A DNA stretch of 24,903 bases, taken from the NCBI GenBank assembly GCA_036556265.1, contig DATBJU010000058.1, positions 1-24,903 of the forward strand. The letters are read 5' to 3'. Made by a program: the position numbers and the translations under genes. The notes under the pieces are model-generated. The model was not told the DNA's origin. It did no database searches and saw nothing but the letters and a program-made list of their open reading frames with translations. Position 1 is the stretch's first letter. Every line of letters starts with the position of its first letter. The DNA comes from JAUSIF01 sp036556265. GTDB taxonomy: Bacteria; Pseudomonadota; Alphaproteobacteria; Rhizobiales; Xanthobacteraceae. Below, piece after piece: positions 1 through 7,602 of this stretch.

Positions 1-1671
1 AGCGCGCCGAGCACCGCCCTCACCCCGTCATCGCCAAGCCGCGCCGAAGGCGCGAGTCCTGGTGATCCACGCCTTCTGAATGCATCCCAAGGCGTGGATG
101 GCCGGGACGTGCCCGGCCATGACGTGGAAAAAGTTGTGCAGCCGCCCAAAAACATCTGCTGCGTCGGCGACGACGACCAGTCGATCTATGGCTGGCGCGG
201 TGCGGAAGTGGACAACATCCTGCGGTTCGAGCAGGACTTTCCCGGCGCCAAGGTCATCCGTCTCGAGCGCAACTATCGCTCGACGGGGCACATCCTCGCC
301 TCCGCATCCGGTCTGATCGCGCACAATCAGGGCCGGCTCGGCAAGACGCTGCGCACGGAGGACGTGCTCGGCGAGAAGGTCACGGTCACCGGCGCATGGG
401 ACTCGGAGGAGGAAGCACGCTCGATCGGCGCGGAGATCGAGGCGGAGGGCCGCTCCGGTCACAAGCTCTCCGAGATCGCGATCCTCGTGCGCGCGTCGTT
501 CCAGATGCGCGAGTTCGAAGATCGTTTCGTCACCCTCGGCTTGCCCTATCGGGTGATCGGCGGCCCGCGCTTCTACGAGCGGCAGGAAATCCGCGACGCG
601 CTCGCCTACTTCCGCAGCATCTGCTCGGCGACCGACGATCTCGCCTTCGAGCGGATCGTCAACGTGCCGAAGCGCGGGCTCGGCGACGCAACGGTCCAGA
701 TCCTGCACGACTACGGACGCGCGCACAGGGCGTCGCTGTTCGAGGCGGCGCGGGCGCTGGTCGCGACCGAGGAACTGAAGCCGAAGCCGCGCGCGGCGCT
801 ACGCGATCTCGTGGTCTCGTTCGAGCGCTGGCAGGCGCAACTCGACCACATCTCGCACACGGAGCTCGCCGAGATCGTGCTCGACGAATCCGGCTACACC
901 GCCATGTGGCAAAACGAGCGTTCCGCAGACGCCGCCGGGCGGCTCGACAACCTCAAGGAGCTCGTGCGCTCCATGGAAGGCTTCGAGAACATGCGCGGCT
1001 TCCTCGAGCATGTGGCGCTCGTGATGGACGCGGAAGCTGGTGAGAGTCAGGACAAGGTCAGCCTGATGACACTGCACGCAGCCAAGGGGCTCGAGTTCGA
1101 TACGGTCTATTTGCCCGGATGGGAGGAGGGACTGTTCCCGAACCAGCGCTCGCTCGACGAGCAGGGCCGCGCTGGGCTCGAAGAGGAGCGCCGGCTCGCG
1201 CATGTGGGCCTCACGCGTGCACGCAAGCACGCGCGCATCTATTTCGCGATCAACCGGCGTATCCACGGTTTGTGGAATTCGACGGTGCCGAGCCGCTTTC
1301 TCGACGAGCTACCGGAAGCGCACGTGGAAGTCACTGAGGCTTCGAGCGGATTCGCCGAGCCGCGCTCGCGCTTCGATCGCGCCGAGCCGTTCACCGGATC
1401 GCGCTACGACACGCCGGGCTGGCAGCGGGCGCAGGCGCGGGCGGGCGCAAAGAACGGCAGCGCCGGCCGCTTCGTGAAGATGCCAGTGACGATCGAGGGG
1501 ACCGCGGTGCGGCGGCCGAGCGGGCCGGTGAACTTCGCGCTCGGCGAGCGCGTGTTTCACCAGAAGTTCGGCTACGGCCAGGTGCGCGAGATCGACGGCG
1601 ACAAGCTCACGGTGAGTTTCGAGAAGGCGGGCGAGAAGCGCGTGGTCGCGAGTTTCGTGGAGCGGGTGTGA
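1..1671 (+). CDS. uvrD: UvrD/PcrA-type DNA helicase II, 3' part only
   Basis: Superfamily 1A 3'-5' DNA helicase used in nucleotide excision and mismatch repair. The visible 556 codons cover the second half of the protein. Seen in order: motif III (GDDDQSIYGWRGA, bases 166-204), motif IV (LERNYRS, about 262-282), motif V (TLHAAKGLEFDTVYLPG, about 1066-1116), motif VI (EERRLAHVGLTRAR, about 1183-1224), and a C-terminal Tudor-like segment (FGYGQVREIDGDKLTVSF, about 1567-1620), which in PcrA/UvrD contacts RNA polymerase. The Walker A and DEYQD-like motifs must lie before the window. The frame is open from base 1, so this is a partial gene rather than one starting at the internal ATG at 94. Bases 26-124 are a palindromic repeat read in frame, giving a segment unlike any helicase sequence just before motif III. 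The family call is very secure. Whether the insert is tolerated, or marks a contig edge, is not known. Confidence 0.93.
   Translation, partial: SAPSTALTPSSPSRAEGASPGDPRLLNASQGVDGRDVPGHDVEKVVQPPKNICCVGDDDQSIYGWRGAEVDNILRFEQDFPGAKVIRLERNYRSTGHILASASGLIAHNQGRLGKTLRTEDVLGEKVTVTGAWDSEEEARSIGAEIEAEGRSGHKLSEIAILVRASFQMREFEDRFVTLGLPYRVIGGPRFYERQEIRDALAYFRSICSATDDLAFERIVNVPKRGLGDATVQILHDYGRAHRASLFEAARALVATEELKPKPRAALRDLVVSFERWQAQLDHISHTELAEIVLDESGYTAMWQNERSADAAGRLDNLKELVRSMEGFENMRGFLEHVALVMDAEAGESQDKVSLMTLHAAKGLEFDTVYLPGWEEGLFPNQRSLDEQGRAGLEEERRLAHVGLTRARKHARIYFAINRRIHGLWNSTVPSRFLDELPEAHVEVTEASSGFAEPRSRFDRAEPFTGSRYDTPGWQRAQARAGAKNGSAGRFVKMPVTIEGTAVRRPSGPVNFALGERVFHQKFGYGQVREIDGDKLTVSFEKAGEKRVVASFVERV
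26..124. repeat. palindromic dispersed repeat, in frame within uvrD
   Basis: A 99-bp block bounded by CGTCAT (26-31) and ATGACG (119-124). It contains three successive perfect hairpins: CGCGCC/GGCGCG (40-45 with 49-54), ATCCACGCCTT/AAGGCGTGGAT (65-75 with 89-99) and ATGGCCGGG/CCCGGCCAT (98-106 with 112-120). This architecture matches intergenic repeats I associate with Bradyrhizobium-like genomes; that is memory, not a search. Its length is divisible by three and it has no stop in the helicase frame. Confidence 0.75.
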
Positions 1672-1700
1672 TCACGTCGTCCCGGAACCGCTGAGTTCTC

Positions 1701-1811
1701 TCCCTCATTGCCGGGCTTGACCCGGCAATCCACATGGATGTGAGTGCGACCGGAATGCCGACTGGATGCGGGGGTCATCCCCGGGTTCAACCCGGGGACG
1801 CGCATGAGGGA
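1701..1811. repeat. palindromic intergenic repeat before the M3 peptidase gene
   Basis: A 111-bp block with terminal inverted repeats TCCCTCAT (1701-1708) and ATGAGGGA (1804-1811). Inside are two perfect hairpins, ATTGCCGGG/CCCGGCAAT (1707-1729) and TCCCCGGG/CCCGGGGA (1778-1798). It fills nearly the whole gap between the helicase and the peptidase. Its right end contains the GAGGGA that best fits as the ribosome binding site of the next gene. No T-run follows the hairpins, so a terminator role is not supported. Confidence 0.75.
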
Positions 1812-1819
1812 AGAAGAAC

Positions 1820-3871
1820 ATGAGTGACGGAAATCCCCTGCTCGAAACCTGGGCCACGCCGTTCGGCATGCCGCCGTTCGAGCGGATCGCGCCCGAACAT
1901 TTCCCGCCGGCGTTCGAGAAGGCGATCGCAGGACATCGCGCCGAGATCAACGCGATCGCCGACAGCACGGATACACCGAGCTTCGCTAACACAATCGACG
2001 CGCTGGAGCTTTCCGGTCACCGCCTGCGCGACGTCGCGGCGGTGTTCTACAACCTCACCGGCGCGCACACGAATGACGCGCTGCAGAAGATCGAGCGGGA
2101 CATCGCGCCGGTGATGGCGCGCCACCGCAACGAGACCTACCTGAACGAGAACCTGTTTCGCCGCATCGAAGAGCTGAACGAACGGCGAGACAAGCTGGAT
2201 CTCTCGCAGGAAGAGGCGCGGGTGCTGGATCGCTACCATACCCGTTTCGTGCGCAGCGGCGCGCGGCTCGCGCCGGAGGCGAAGAAGCGCTTCGCGGCGA
2301 TCAACGAACGGATGGCGACGCTCGGCACGCAGTTCAGCCAGAACGTGCTCGCGGACGAAAAAGCCTACACGCTCGTGCTCGAATCCCGGGAGGATCTCGC
2401 TGGTCTGCCGGATTTTCTCGTGAGTGCGGCGGCAGAAGCTGCAGAGGAGCGTGGACTGAAAGGCAAGCACGTGATCACGCTCTCGCGCTCGAGTATCGAG
2501 CCGTTCCTGCAATTCTCCAAGCGGCGCGATCTGCGTGAAACCGCGTGGCGCGCCTGGGTCAGCCGCGGCGAGCACGACGGGGCGACGGACAACCGCGCGA
2601 TCGCCGCCGAGATGGTGGCGCTGCGCGCCGAGCGGGCGAAGCTTCTGGGCTTCGACAGCTTCGCGGACTTCCGCCTCGATGACAGCATGGCGAAGACGCC
2701 GCAGAACGCGCTCAACCTGTTGCAATCGGTCTGGACGCCCGCGCGCGCGAAGGCTGAGCACGAGGAAGAGGCACTGCAGGCGATCATCCAGAAGGAGGGC
2801 GGCAATTTCGAAACCGCGGCCTGGGACTGGCGGCACTACGCGGAAAAACGGCGCAAGGCGGAATTCGATCTCGATGAAAGCGAGATCAAGCCGTACCTTC
2901 AGCTCGGCAAGATGATCGAAGCCGCGTTCGACACGGCGAGCCGGCTGTTCGGCCTCAGGTTCGCCGAACGCAAGAATGTACCGGTCTATCACCCGGACGT
3001 GCGCGTCTGGGAGGTGACCGGCGCGGACGGCAAGCACGTCGGCGTGTTCCTCGGCGATTATTTCGCGCGGCCTTCGAAGCGCAGCGGCGCGTGGATGAGC
3101 GGTTTCCGTTCGCAGGAGAAGCTCGCCGGCGACATCCGGCCGATCATCGTCAACACGATGAATTTCGCGAAGGCGGCGGAGGGGCCGACGCTTCTTTCCT
3201 TCGACGACGCGCGCACGCTGTTCCATGAATTCGGACACGGGCTGCACGGGCTTCTGTCGGACGTTAAGTATCCGATGCTCTCCGGCACGAGCGTCAGCGC
3301 GGATTTCGTCGAGCTGCCGTCGCAGTTGCTCGAGCACTGGTTGGAGCGGCCGGAGGTGCTGCGGCGGTTCGCCGTGCACTACAAGACCGGCAAGCCGATG
3401 CCCGACGCGCTGCTCCAGCGGGTGCTCAGAAGCGCGAAGTTCAATCAGGGTTTCCAGACCGTGGAGTACACCTCGTCCGCGCTTGTGGACCTTGATCTCC
3501 ACGGCAAGCCCGCCGGCACGCCGATCGACATCACCCGCTTCGAGCGCGAGTCGCTCGCCAAGATCGGCATGCTGGACGCAATCGTCATGCGGCACCGGCT
3601 GCCGCATTTCTCGCATCTGTTCTCGGGCGATGGCTATGCGGCCGGCTACTATTCGTACATGTGGGCGGAGGTGCTCGCGTGCGACGCCTTTCACGCGTTC
3701 GAGGAGGCGAACGACGTGTACGACCCCGACGTGGCGCGGCGTCTGCGCGAGTTCATCCTGTCGGCGGGCTATATCCGCGATCCGGCCGAGGCCTATCGGC
3801 TGTTCCGCGGTCGCGACGCGCTGCCCGGGCCGCTGCTGCGGCGGCGGGGACTGGTCGAGGCCGCGGACTGA
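1820..3871 (+). CDS. M3 family zinc oligopeptidase (peptidyl-dipeptidase Dcp / oligopeptidase A type)
   Basis: A thimet-oligopeptidase-family zinc peptidase that cleaves short peptides, expected in the cytoplasm since there is no signal peptide. The 683 residues match the usual 670-700 of the family. The zinc site is visible: HEFGH at residues 469-473 (bases 3224-3238), followed by the third ligand Glu498 in the segment DFVELPSQ, the standard 25-30 residue spacing. The C-terminal part carries the GDGYAAGYYSYMWAEVLACDAF signature region. The start at 1820 is supported by GAGGGA eight bases upstream, which lies in the end of the preceding repeat. Dcp and PrlC/OpdA are hard to separate by eye. 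The HGLLSDV context and overall match lean towards a Dcp-like enzyme, so no symbol is assigned. Confidence 0.92.
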   Translation: MSDGNPLLETWATPFGMPPFERIAPEHFPPAFEKAIAGHRAEINAIADSTDTPSFANTIDALELSGHRLRDVAAVFYNLTGAHTNDALQKIERDIAPVMARHRNETYLNENLFRRIEELNERRDKLDLSQEEARVLDRYHTRFVRSGARLAPEAKKRFAAINERMATLGTQFSQNVLADEKAYTLVLESREDLAGLPDFLVSAAAEAAEERGLKGKHVITLSRSSIEPFLQFSKRRDLRETAWRAWVSRGEHDGATDNRAIAAEMVALRAERAKLLGFDSFADFRLDDSMAKTPQNALNLLQSVWTPARAKAEHEEEALQAIIQKEGGNFETAAWDWRHYAEKRRKAEFDLDESEIKPYLQLGKMIEAAFDTASRLFGLRFAERKNVPVYHPDVRVWEVTGADGKHVGVFLGDYFARPSKRSGAWMSGFRSQEKLAGDIRPIIVNTMNFAKAAEGPTLLSFDDARTLFHEFGHGLHGLLSDVKYPMLSGTSVSADFVELPSQLLEHWLERPEVLRRFAVHYKTGKPMPDALLQRVLRSAKFNQGFQTVEYTSSALVDLDLHGKPAGTPIDITRFERESLAKIGMLDAIVMRHRLPHFSHLFSGDGYAAGYYSYMWAEVLACDAFHAFEEANDVYDPDVARRLREFILSAGYIRDPAEAYRLFRGRDALPGPLLRRRGLVEAAD

Positions 3872-3912
3872 CGCACGTTGTCCGCCTGGGCGGCGCTCGC
3901 TAAGAAAGCCAC

Positions 3913-5580
3913 ATGGCGCGCACTCTCGAAATACCGGTGCTGATCGTCGGCGGCGGGCCGGTAGGATTGACACTCGCAATGGATCTTGCGTGGCGCGGCG
4001 TAGATGTGCTCGTCGCGGAGATGCGGCCGCCGGGCGAGCCGCCGAGCGTGAAGTGCAATCACGTCTCGGCGCGATCGATGGAGATCTTTCGGCGGCTCGG
4101 CATCGCCGAAAAGGTGCGAAACACGGGCTTGCCGGCCGACTATCCGAACGACTGCGCGTATCGGACGACTGCCACGGGGATGGAGCTTTCGCGCATTCCC
4201 ATTCCGTCGCGAAAGGAACGCTTCACCATTACAGACGGCCCTGACGGGTGGTGGCCGACGCCGGAGCCTCCGCATCGCATCAACCAGATCTATCTGGAAC
4301 CCTTGCTGTTTCAGCATGCCGCGCAGCTTCCGAATGTGCGTGTTCTCAGCCGCACGCTTGTGGAGGATTTCGAGCAGGATGCGCACGGCGTTACGGCGAT
4401 GGCCCGCGATCTGGACAGCGACGATACGCGCTTGATCCGCTGCCAGTATCTCGTCGGATGCGACGGAGGAAAATCCACGGTGCGCCGCAAGATCGGCGCC
4501 AATCTTGCGGGAACGCCGGTCGTGCAGCGTGTGCAGTCGACGTACCTGCACGCGCCCGATCTGCTCGGCCGTTTGCACGGCAAGAAAGCGTGGATGTATC
4601 TCGCGCTCAATCCCCGGCGGTGCGGGACGGTGGTCGCGATCGACGGCCGCGAGACGTGGCTGATCCACAATCATCTCGACGAGCATGAGACGGATTTCGA
4701 CTCGGTCGATCGCGACTGGTCGATCCGCACGATTCTGGGCGTGGGGCCGGAATTCAAGTACGAGATTCTGTCGAAAGAGGACTGGGTCGGCCGGCGGCTC
4801 GTCGCCGACAAGTTCCGCGACCGGCGTGCTTTCATCTGCGGGGACGCGGCGCATCTCTGGATGCCCTATGCGGGATACGGGATGAACGCCGGTATCGCGG
4901 ATGCGGCCGATCTTGCCTGGCTGCTCGCGGCGCGGTTCGACGGATGGGCACCGGAAGCGATCCTCGACGCTTACGAGATCGAACGGCAGCCGATCACCGA
5001 ACAGGTATCGAGGTTCGCGATGAATTTCGCCCTTCAGGTGATGAAGCATCGCAAATCCGTGCCGCCGGAGGTGGAGGCGCCGGGCGAGGAAGGGGAAGCG
5101 GTGCGCGCGCGGATCGGAAAGGAAGCGTACGACCTGAACGTGAAGCAGTACTGCTGCGGCGGCCTGAACTTCGGCTACTTCTACGAAGGCTCGCCGCTGA
5201 TCGCGTATGACGGCGCGTTGCCCCCCGCCTACACAATGTACGACTTCACTCCCTCGACCGTTCCAGGCTGTCGCACGCCGCATATCTGGCTCGCGGACGG
5301 GCGCTCGCTCTACGATGCGCTGGGGCCGGGCTACACGTTGCTCCGATTCGATCCGCGCCTCCCGGTGTCAGGATTTGTGCAAGCGGCCGAAGCCCGCGAT
5401 GTGCCCCTGAGTGTGCTCGACGTGAAATCTCCCGAAGCCGGGACGTACGACCGCAAGCTCGTACTGTCGCGGCCGGATCAACACGTGGCGTGGCGTGGAG
5501 ACGCCGAGCCGGACGATCCGTATGCGCTCATCGATCTTGTGCGCGGGGCCGCGAGCAAGTCGGCACGGAATGCAGCGTGA
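3913..5580 (+). CDS. FAD-dependent monooxygenase, phenol/3-hydroxyphenylpropionate hydroxylase type
   Basis: A class A flavoprotein monooxygenase (PheA/TfdB/MhpA group, FAD_binding_3). Such enzymes hydroxylate aromatic rings using NAD(P)H and O2. Seen: the Rossmann GGGPVG at residues 13-18, the DG motif in YLVGCDGGKSTVRRKIG (from residue 179), and the GD motif in CGDAAHLWMPYAGYGMNAGI (Gly310-Asp311), which binds the FAD ribityl and phosphate. The last roughly 100 residues (WLADGRSLYDALG onward) look like the thioredoxin-like C-terminal domain of this group. It is 41 bp after the peptidase gene with only a weak ribosome binding site, and its last bases overlap the GTG of prmA. No ring-cleavage or other aromatic catabolism genes are nearby, so the substrate cannot be inferred. 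Confidence 0.9.
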   Translation: MARTLEIPVLIVGGGPVGLTLAMDLAWRGVDVLVAEMRPPGEPPSVKCNHVSARSMEIFRRLGIAEKVRNTGLPADYPNDCAYRTTATGMELSRIPIPSRKERFTITDGPDGWWPTPEPPHRINQIYLEPLLFQHAAQLPNVRVLSRTLVEDFEQDAHGVTAMARDLDSDDTRLIRCQYLVGCDGGKSTVRRKIGANLAGTPVVQRVQSTYLHAPDLLGRLHGKKAWMYLALNPRRCGTVVAIDGRETWLIHNHLDEHETDFDSVDRDWSIRTILGVGPEFKYEILSKEDWVGRRLVADKFRDRRAFICGDAAHLWMPYAGYGMNAGIADAADLAWLLAARFDGWAPEAILDAYEIERQPITEQVSRFAMNFALQVMKHRKSVPPEVEAPGEEGEAVRARIGKEAYDLNVKQYCCGGLNFGYFYEGSPLIAYDGALPPAYTMYDFTPSTVPGCRTPHIWLADGRSLYDALGPGYTLLRFDPRLPVSGFVQAAEARDVPLSVLDVKSPEAGTYDRKLVLSRPDQHVAWRGDAEPDDPYALIDLVRGAASKSARNAA

Positions 5581-6464
5581 GCCGCACGATCGCCGCGCAA
5601 TCCACGCACGTGATGCGGTTCGCGACCAGCGAAAAAGACGCGAAGCGTATTTCTGAGCTCCTGTTCGAGCAGCTCGATCCCGACAACGCCGCAGTTTCGG
5701 CATTCGAGGGCGACGGCAGCTGGATCGTGGAGGTGCTTTTTCGCGAGCCGCCTGATCGCGGGCGTTTGACAGGGCTTGTGGCCGCGATGGGCGAGGACGT
5801 ATCGAAGGTATCGTTCGACCGGGCGACCGCAACGGATTGGGTGCGGAAGAGCCTCTCCGGCCTGACACCGGTGCGGGTCGGACGCTTTGTCGTGCACGGC
5901 GCGCACGATCGCGGAAAATTTGCTGCCAACGTGATCGACATCGAGATCGAAGCGGCGCTCGCGTTCGGCACCGGCCATCACGGCACGACGCGAGGGTGCC
6001 TCGCGGCAATCGTGAATGCGGCACGAGGAAAACGCGTGAAGTGCGTTCTCGATCTCGGTACCGGGAGCGGAGTGCTCGCGATCGCGGCGGCACGGGCGAT
6101 GCACCGGCCGGTCGTTGCCGGGGACGTGGATCGCTGGGCGGTCGCGGCGGCACGGATCAATGCGCGCGTGAACCGCGTAACCTCTTTCGTACGCGTCGTG
6201 CAGGCTGACGGTGTGCAGCACTCGGCGATTCGCGCAGCGGCTCCCTACGACTTCGTTCTCGCCAATATCCTCCTGGCGCCGCTGCAACGGTTGGCGCGAC
6301 CCGTGCGCGCTCTGCTCGCGCCCGGTGCTACGGTCGTGCTGTCCGGGCTCCTTCCCGCGCAGGTCAATGCGGCGCTTGCCGCGTGGCGGACGCAGGGTCT
6401 TGTGCTGCGCCGGCGCGACACGTTTGAGAACTGGGTTACGTTGATTCTTGCGCGGCCGCACTGA
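5577..6464 (+). CDS. prmA: ribosomal protein L11 methyltransferase
   Basis: SAM-dependent methyltransferase that trimethylates ribosomal protein L11. The 295 residues equal the family norm (about 293 in E. coli). Seen: the PrmA signature AFGTGHHGTT in the middle, SAM motif I VLDLGTGSG from residue 157, an acidic residue after the second strand (GDVDRWA), and the motif IV substitute ANILLAPL around Asn230. The start is taken as GTG at 5577, which overlaps the monooxygenase TGA (GTGA) and suggests translational coupling. An in-frame ATG at 5613 is the alternative and would lose 12 residues. The N-terminal domain is divergent in sequence but its position and length fit PrmA. A paralogous methyltransferase is possible but less likely. 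Confidence 0.87.
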   Translation: MSRTIAAQSTHVMRFATSEKDAKRISELLFEQLDPDNAAVSAFEGDGSWIVEVLFREPPDRGRLTGLVAAMGEDVSKVSFDRATATDWVRKSLSGLTPVRVGRFVVHGAHDRGKFAANVIDIEIEAALAFGTGHHGTTRGCLAAIVNAARGKRVKCVLDLGTGSGVLAIAAARAMHRPVVAGDVDRWAVAAARINARVNRVTSFVRVVQADGVQHSAIRAAAPYDFVLANILLAPLQRLARPVRALLAPGATVVLSGLLPAQVNAALAAWRTQGLVLRRRDTFENWVTLILARPH

Positions 6465-6477
6465 ACGAAGGGCGCGC

Positions 6478-6520
6478 AAAAAAGGACACGCCCCGGCGGG
6501 GCGATGCCCGGCCGGGGCGT
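6478..6520 (-). terminator. rho-independent terminator of the small minus-strand gene
   Basis: A perfect 10-bp stem, ACGCCCCGGC (6488-6497) with GCCGGGGCGT (6511-6520). Read on the minus strand it is followed by GTCC and six Ts (A-run at 6478-6483 on the plus strand). It lies directly downstream of the gene at 6542-6772 and also separates it from convergent prmA. Confidence 0.8.
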
Positions 6521-6541
6521 AAACTCACGCGCGATGCAGAC

Positions 6542-6772
6542 TTACTTCACGAACGGAAGCTTGTCGGCGTCCTTGTAGTTCGCCTTGTAGCCATTCTCGG
6601 CGAGCAGGTTCGCCGGAATAAGGTGGCGGTGCAGGCGGATTTCCCGCTCGGCCTGGCGCATGCGCGCCTCGATCAGCGCGTCCAGCACGCGCGCCCAAAA
6701 ACCCTTTTTCGCGGGCTTGGCGGCCTTGGCGGTCGCAGCAGCTTTTCTCAGGTCGTAAGTCAGTGCGGTCAT
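6542..6772 (-). CDS. small conserved basic protein, unknown function
   Basis: A 76-residue protein with an Ala/Lys-rich N-terminus (residues 10-23), then a helical basic stretch FWARVLDALIEARMRQAERE and a C-terminus ending KDADKLPFVK. I recall similar small proteins in Bradyrhizobium-like genomes, and the middle loosely resembles DUF1127-type proteins (basic amphipathic helix), but no family can be assigned from sight. The ATG at 6772 has an excellent ribosome binding site (AAGGAGA, seven bases upstream), and the gene is closed by its own terminator, so it is very likely a real monocistronic gene. There is no signal peptide or membrane segment. The 204-bp gap upstream is relatively AT-rich and should hold its promoter; I could not fix a convincing -35/-10 pair. 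Confidence 0.75.
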   Translation of the reverse strand: MTALTYDLRKAAATAKAAKPAKKGFWARVLDALIEARMRQAEREIRLHRHLIPANLLAENGYKANYKDADKLPFVK

Positions 6773-6976
6773 GGGTGTATCTCCTTGCGTAGGGGCCGAT
6801 CCGGGACACCCTCCCGGGACAATCGACTCTCTGCGTGCGGCAAGGATTTAGTCGTATTGCATCGCGAAATAAATAGGACAGCCCGCATGTCTCAAATGCA
6901 GGAAACGCATGCACCACAGCGGTTTGTTAACGGTTTGTGATTGATCGCATGTGCAGCACGAATGGGCAGGCTGGGC

Positions 6977-7477
6977 TCAGCTGCGTGCCGGCATCGTGAT
7001 GCGGCGGCCCACGTCCTCCGGTGGGGGAAGCGCGGCATGCGCGGCTTTCATGGCTGCCAACCCGTGGAGGACGTCGTCCGGCCAGGGGACCACGCGCCGG
7101 TTCTCCAGGTTGACGTGCAACGCGAGTTGCTCGGAAGTGGCCGATATCCAGCCCTCGGTCGCGTGATGCAATTCGGCGAAGTAGTGGATGCGCTTTGCAT
7201 CGAAGTCGAGGAGCCGCAGCGTGACGCGAACGGGCGTGTTCACGGAAAGCTCGCGCAGATAGCGGACATGAGCCTCCGCAGTGAAATAGGAGCGGTTGTG
7301 GCTGCGCGCGTAGTCGGGACCGAGGCCGATCAGCTCGAACGCCTCGTCCACCGCCCGGTCGATCAGGACGTTGTAGTAGGCCATGTTGAGATGGCCGTTG
7401 TAGTCGATCCAGCCCGGCTCGACCTTCATGGTCGAGGACACGAAGGGCGCGAAGAATGTAGGTGCCGGAGAGCGCAT
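6977..7477 (-). CDS. hotdog-fold acyl-CoA thioesterase family protein
   Basis: A 166-residue single hotdog-domain protein. The signature IDYNGHLNMAYYNVLIDRA starts at residue 24 and contains Asp25 and the GH pair (28-29), as in the 4-hydroxybenzoyl-CoA/FcbC-type thioesterases. The strand-rich half (SYFTAEAHVRYLREL, VRVTLRLLDFDAKRIHYFAEL) follows as expected. The form with DYNGH and a VNLENRR strand near the end resembles the thioesterase domain of carnitine metabolism (betainyl-CoA thioesterase group), but that assignment is only a resemblance. The start at 7477 lacks a well-spaced ribosome binding site (GGAGG lies about 16 bases upstream); Met17 is an alternative. It is divergent from the FAD oxidase at 7603 across 125 bp. 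Confidence 0.85.
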   Translation of the reverse strand: MRSPAPTFFAPFVSSTMKVEPGWIDYNGHLNMAYYNVLIDRAVDEAFELIGLGPDYARSHNRSYFTAEAHVRYLRELSVNTPVRVTLRLLDFDAKRIHYFAELHHATEGWISATSEQLALHVNLENRRVVPWPDDVLHGLAAMKAAHAALPPPEDVGRRITMPARS

Positions 7478-7602
7478 GCTGGCCCTGCGAGTGCCTCCGA
7501 ATTCGCGGCGGGATAATGCAGAACGAAGGCCGGGCTGGCAAACAGTCGCTGCCTGACGCCCCGCCGCCCCTCTGTTATGTTGGCGCCTGAAGGCGAGAGC
7601 TC

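Noticed and set aside
1787..3979. 730-codon minus-strand open frame
   Set aside because: It lies antisense to the M3 peptidase, which has intact catalytic motifs. The translation is Arg-rich without recognisable domains, as expected of shadow frames in high-GC DNA.
3225..4244. 339-codon plus-strand frame across the M3 peptidase end
   Set aside because: Ser/Arg/Cys-rich out-of-frame reading of the peptidase and monooxygenase genes.
3793..5283. 496-codon minus-strand open frame
   Set aside because: Antisense to the FAD monooxygenase; no family features and no ribosome binding site.
6525..6917. 130-codon minus-strand frame overlapping the 76-residue gene
   Set aside because: The shorter gene in another frame has a perfect ribosome binding site and a matching terminator; the longer frame has neither.
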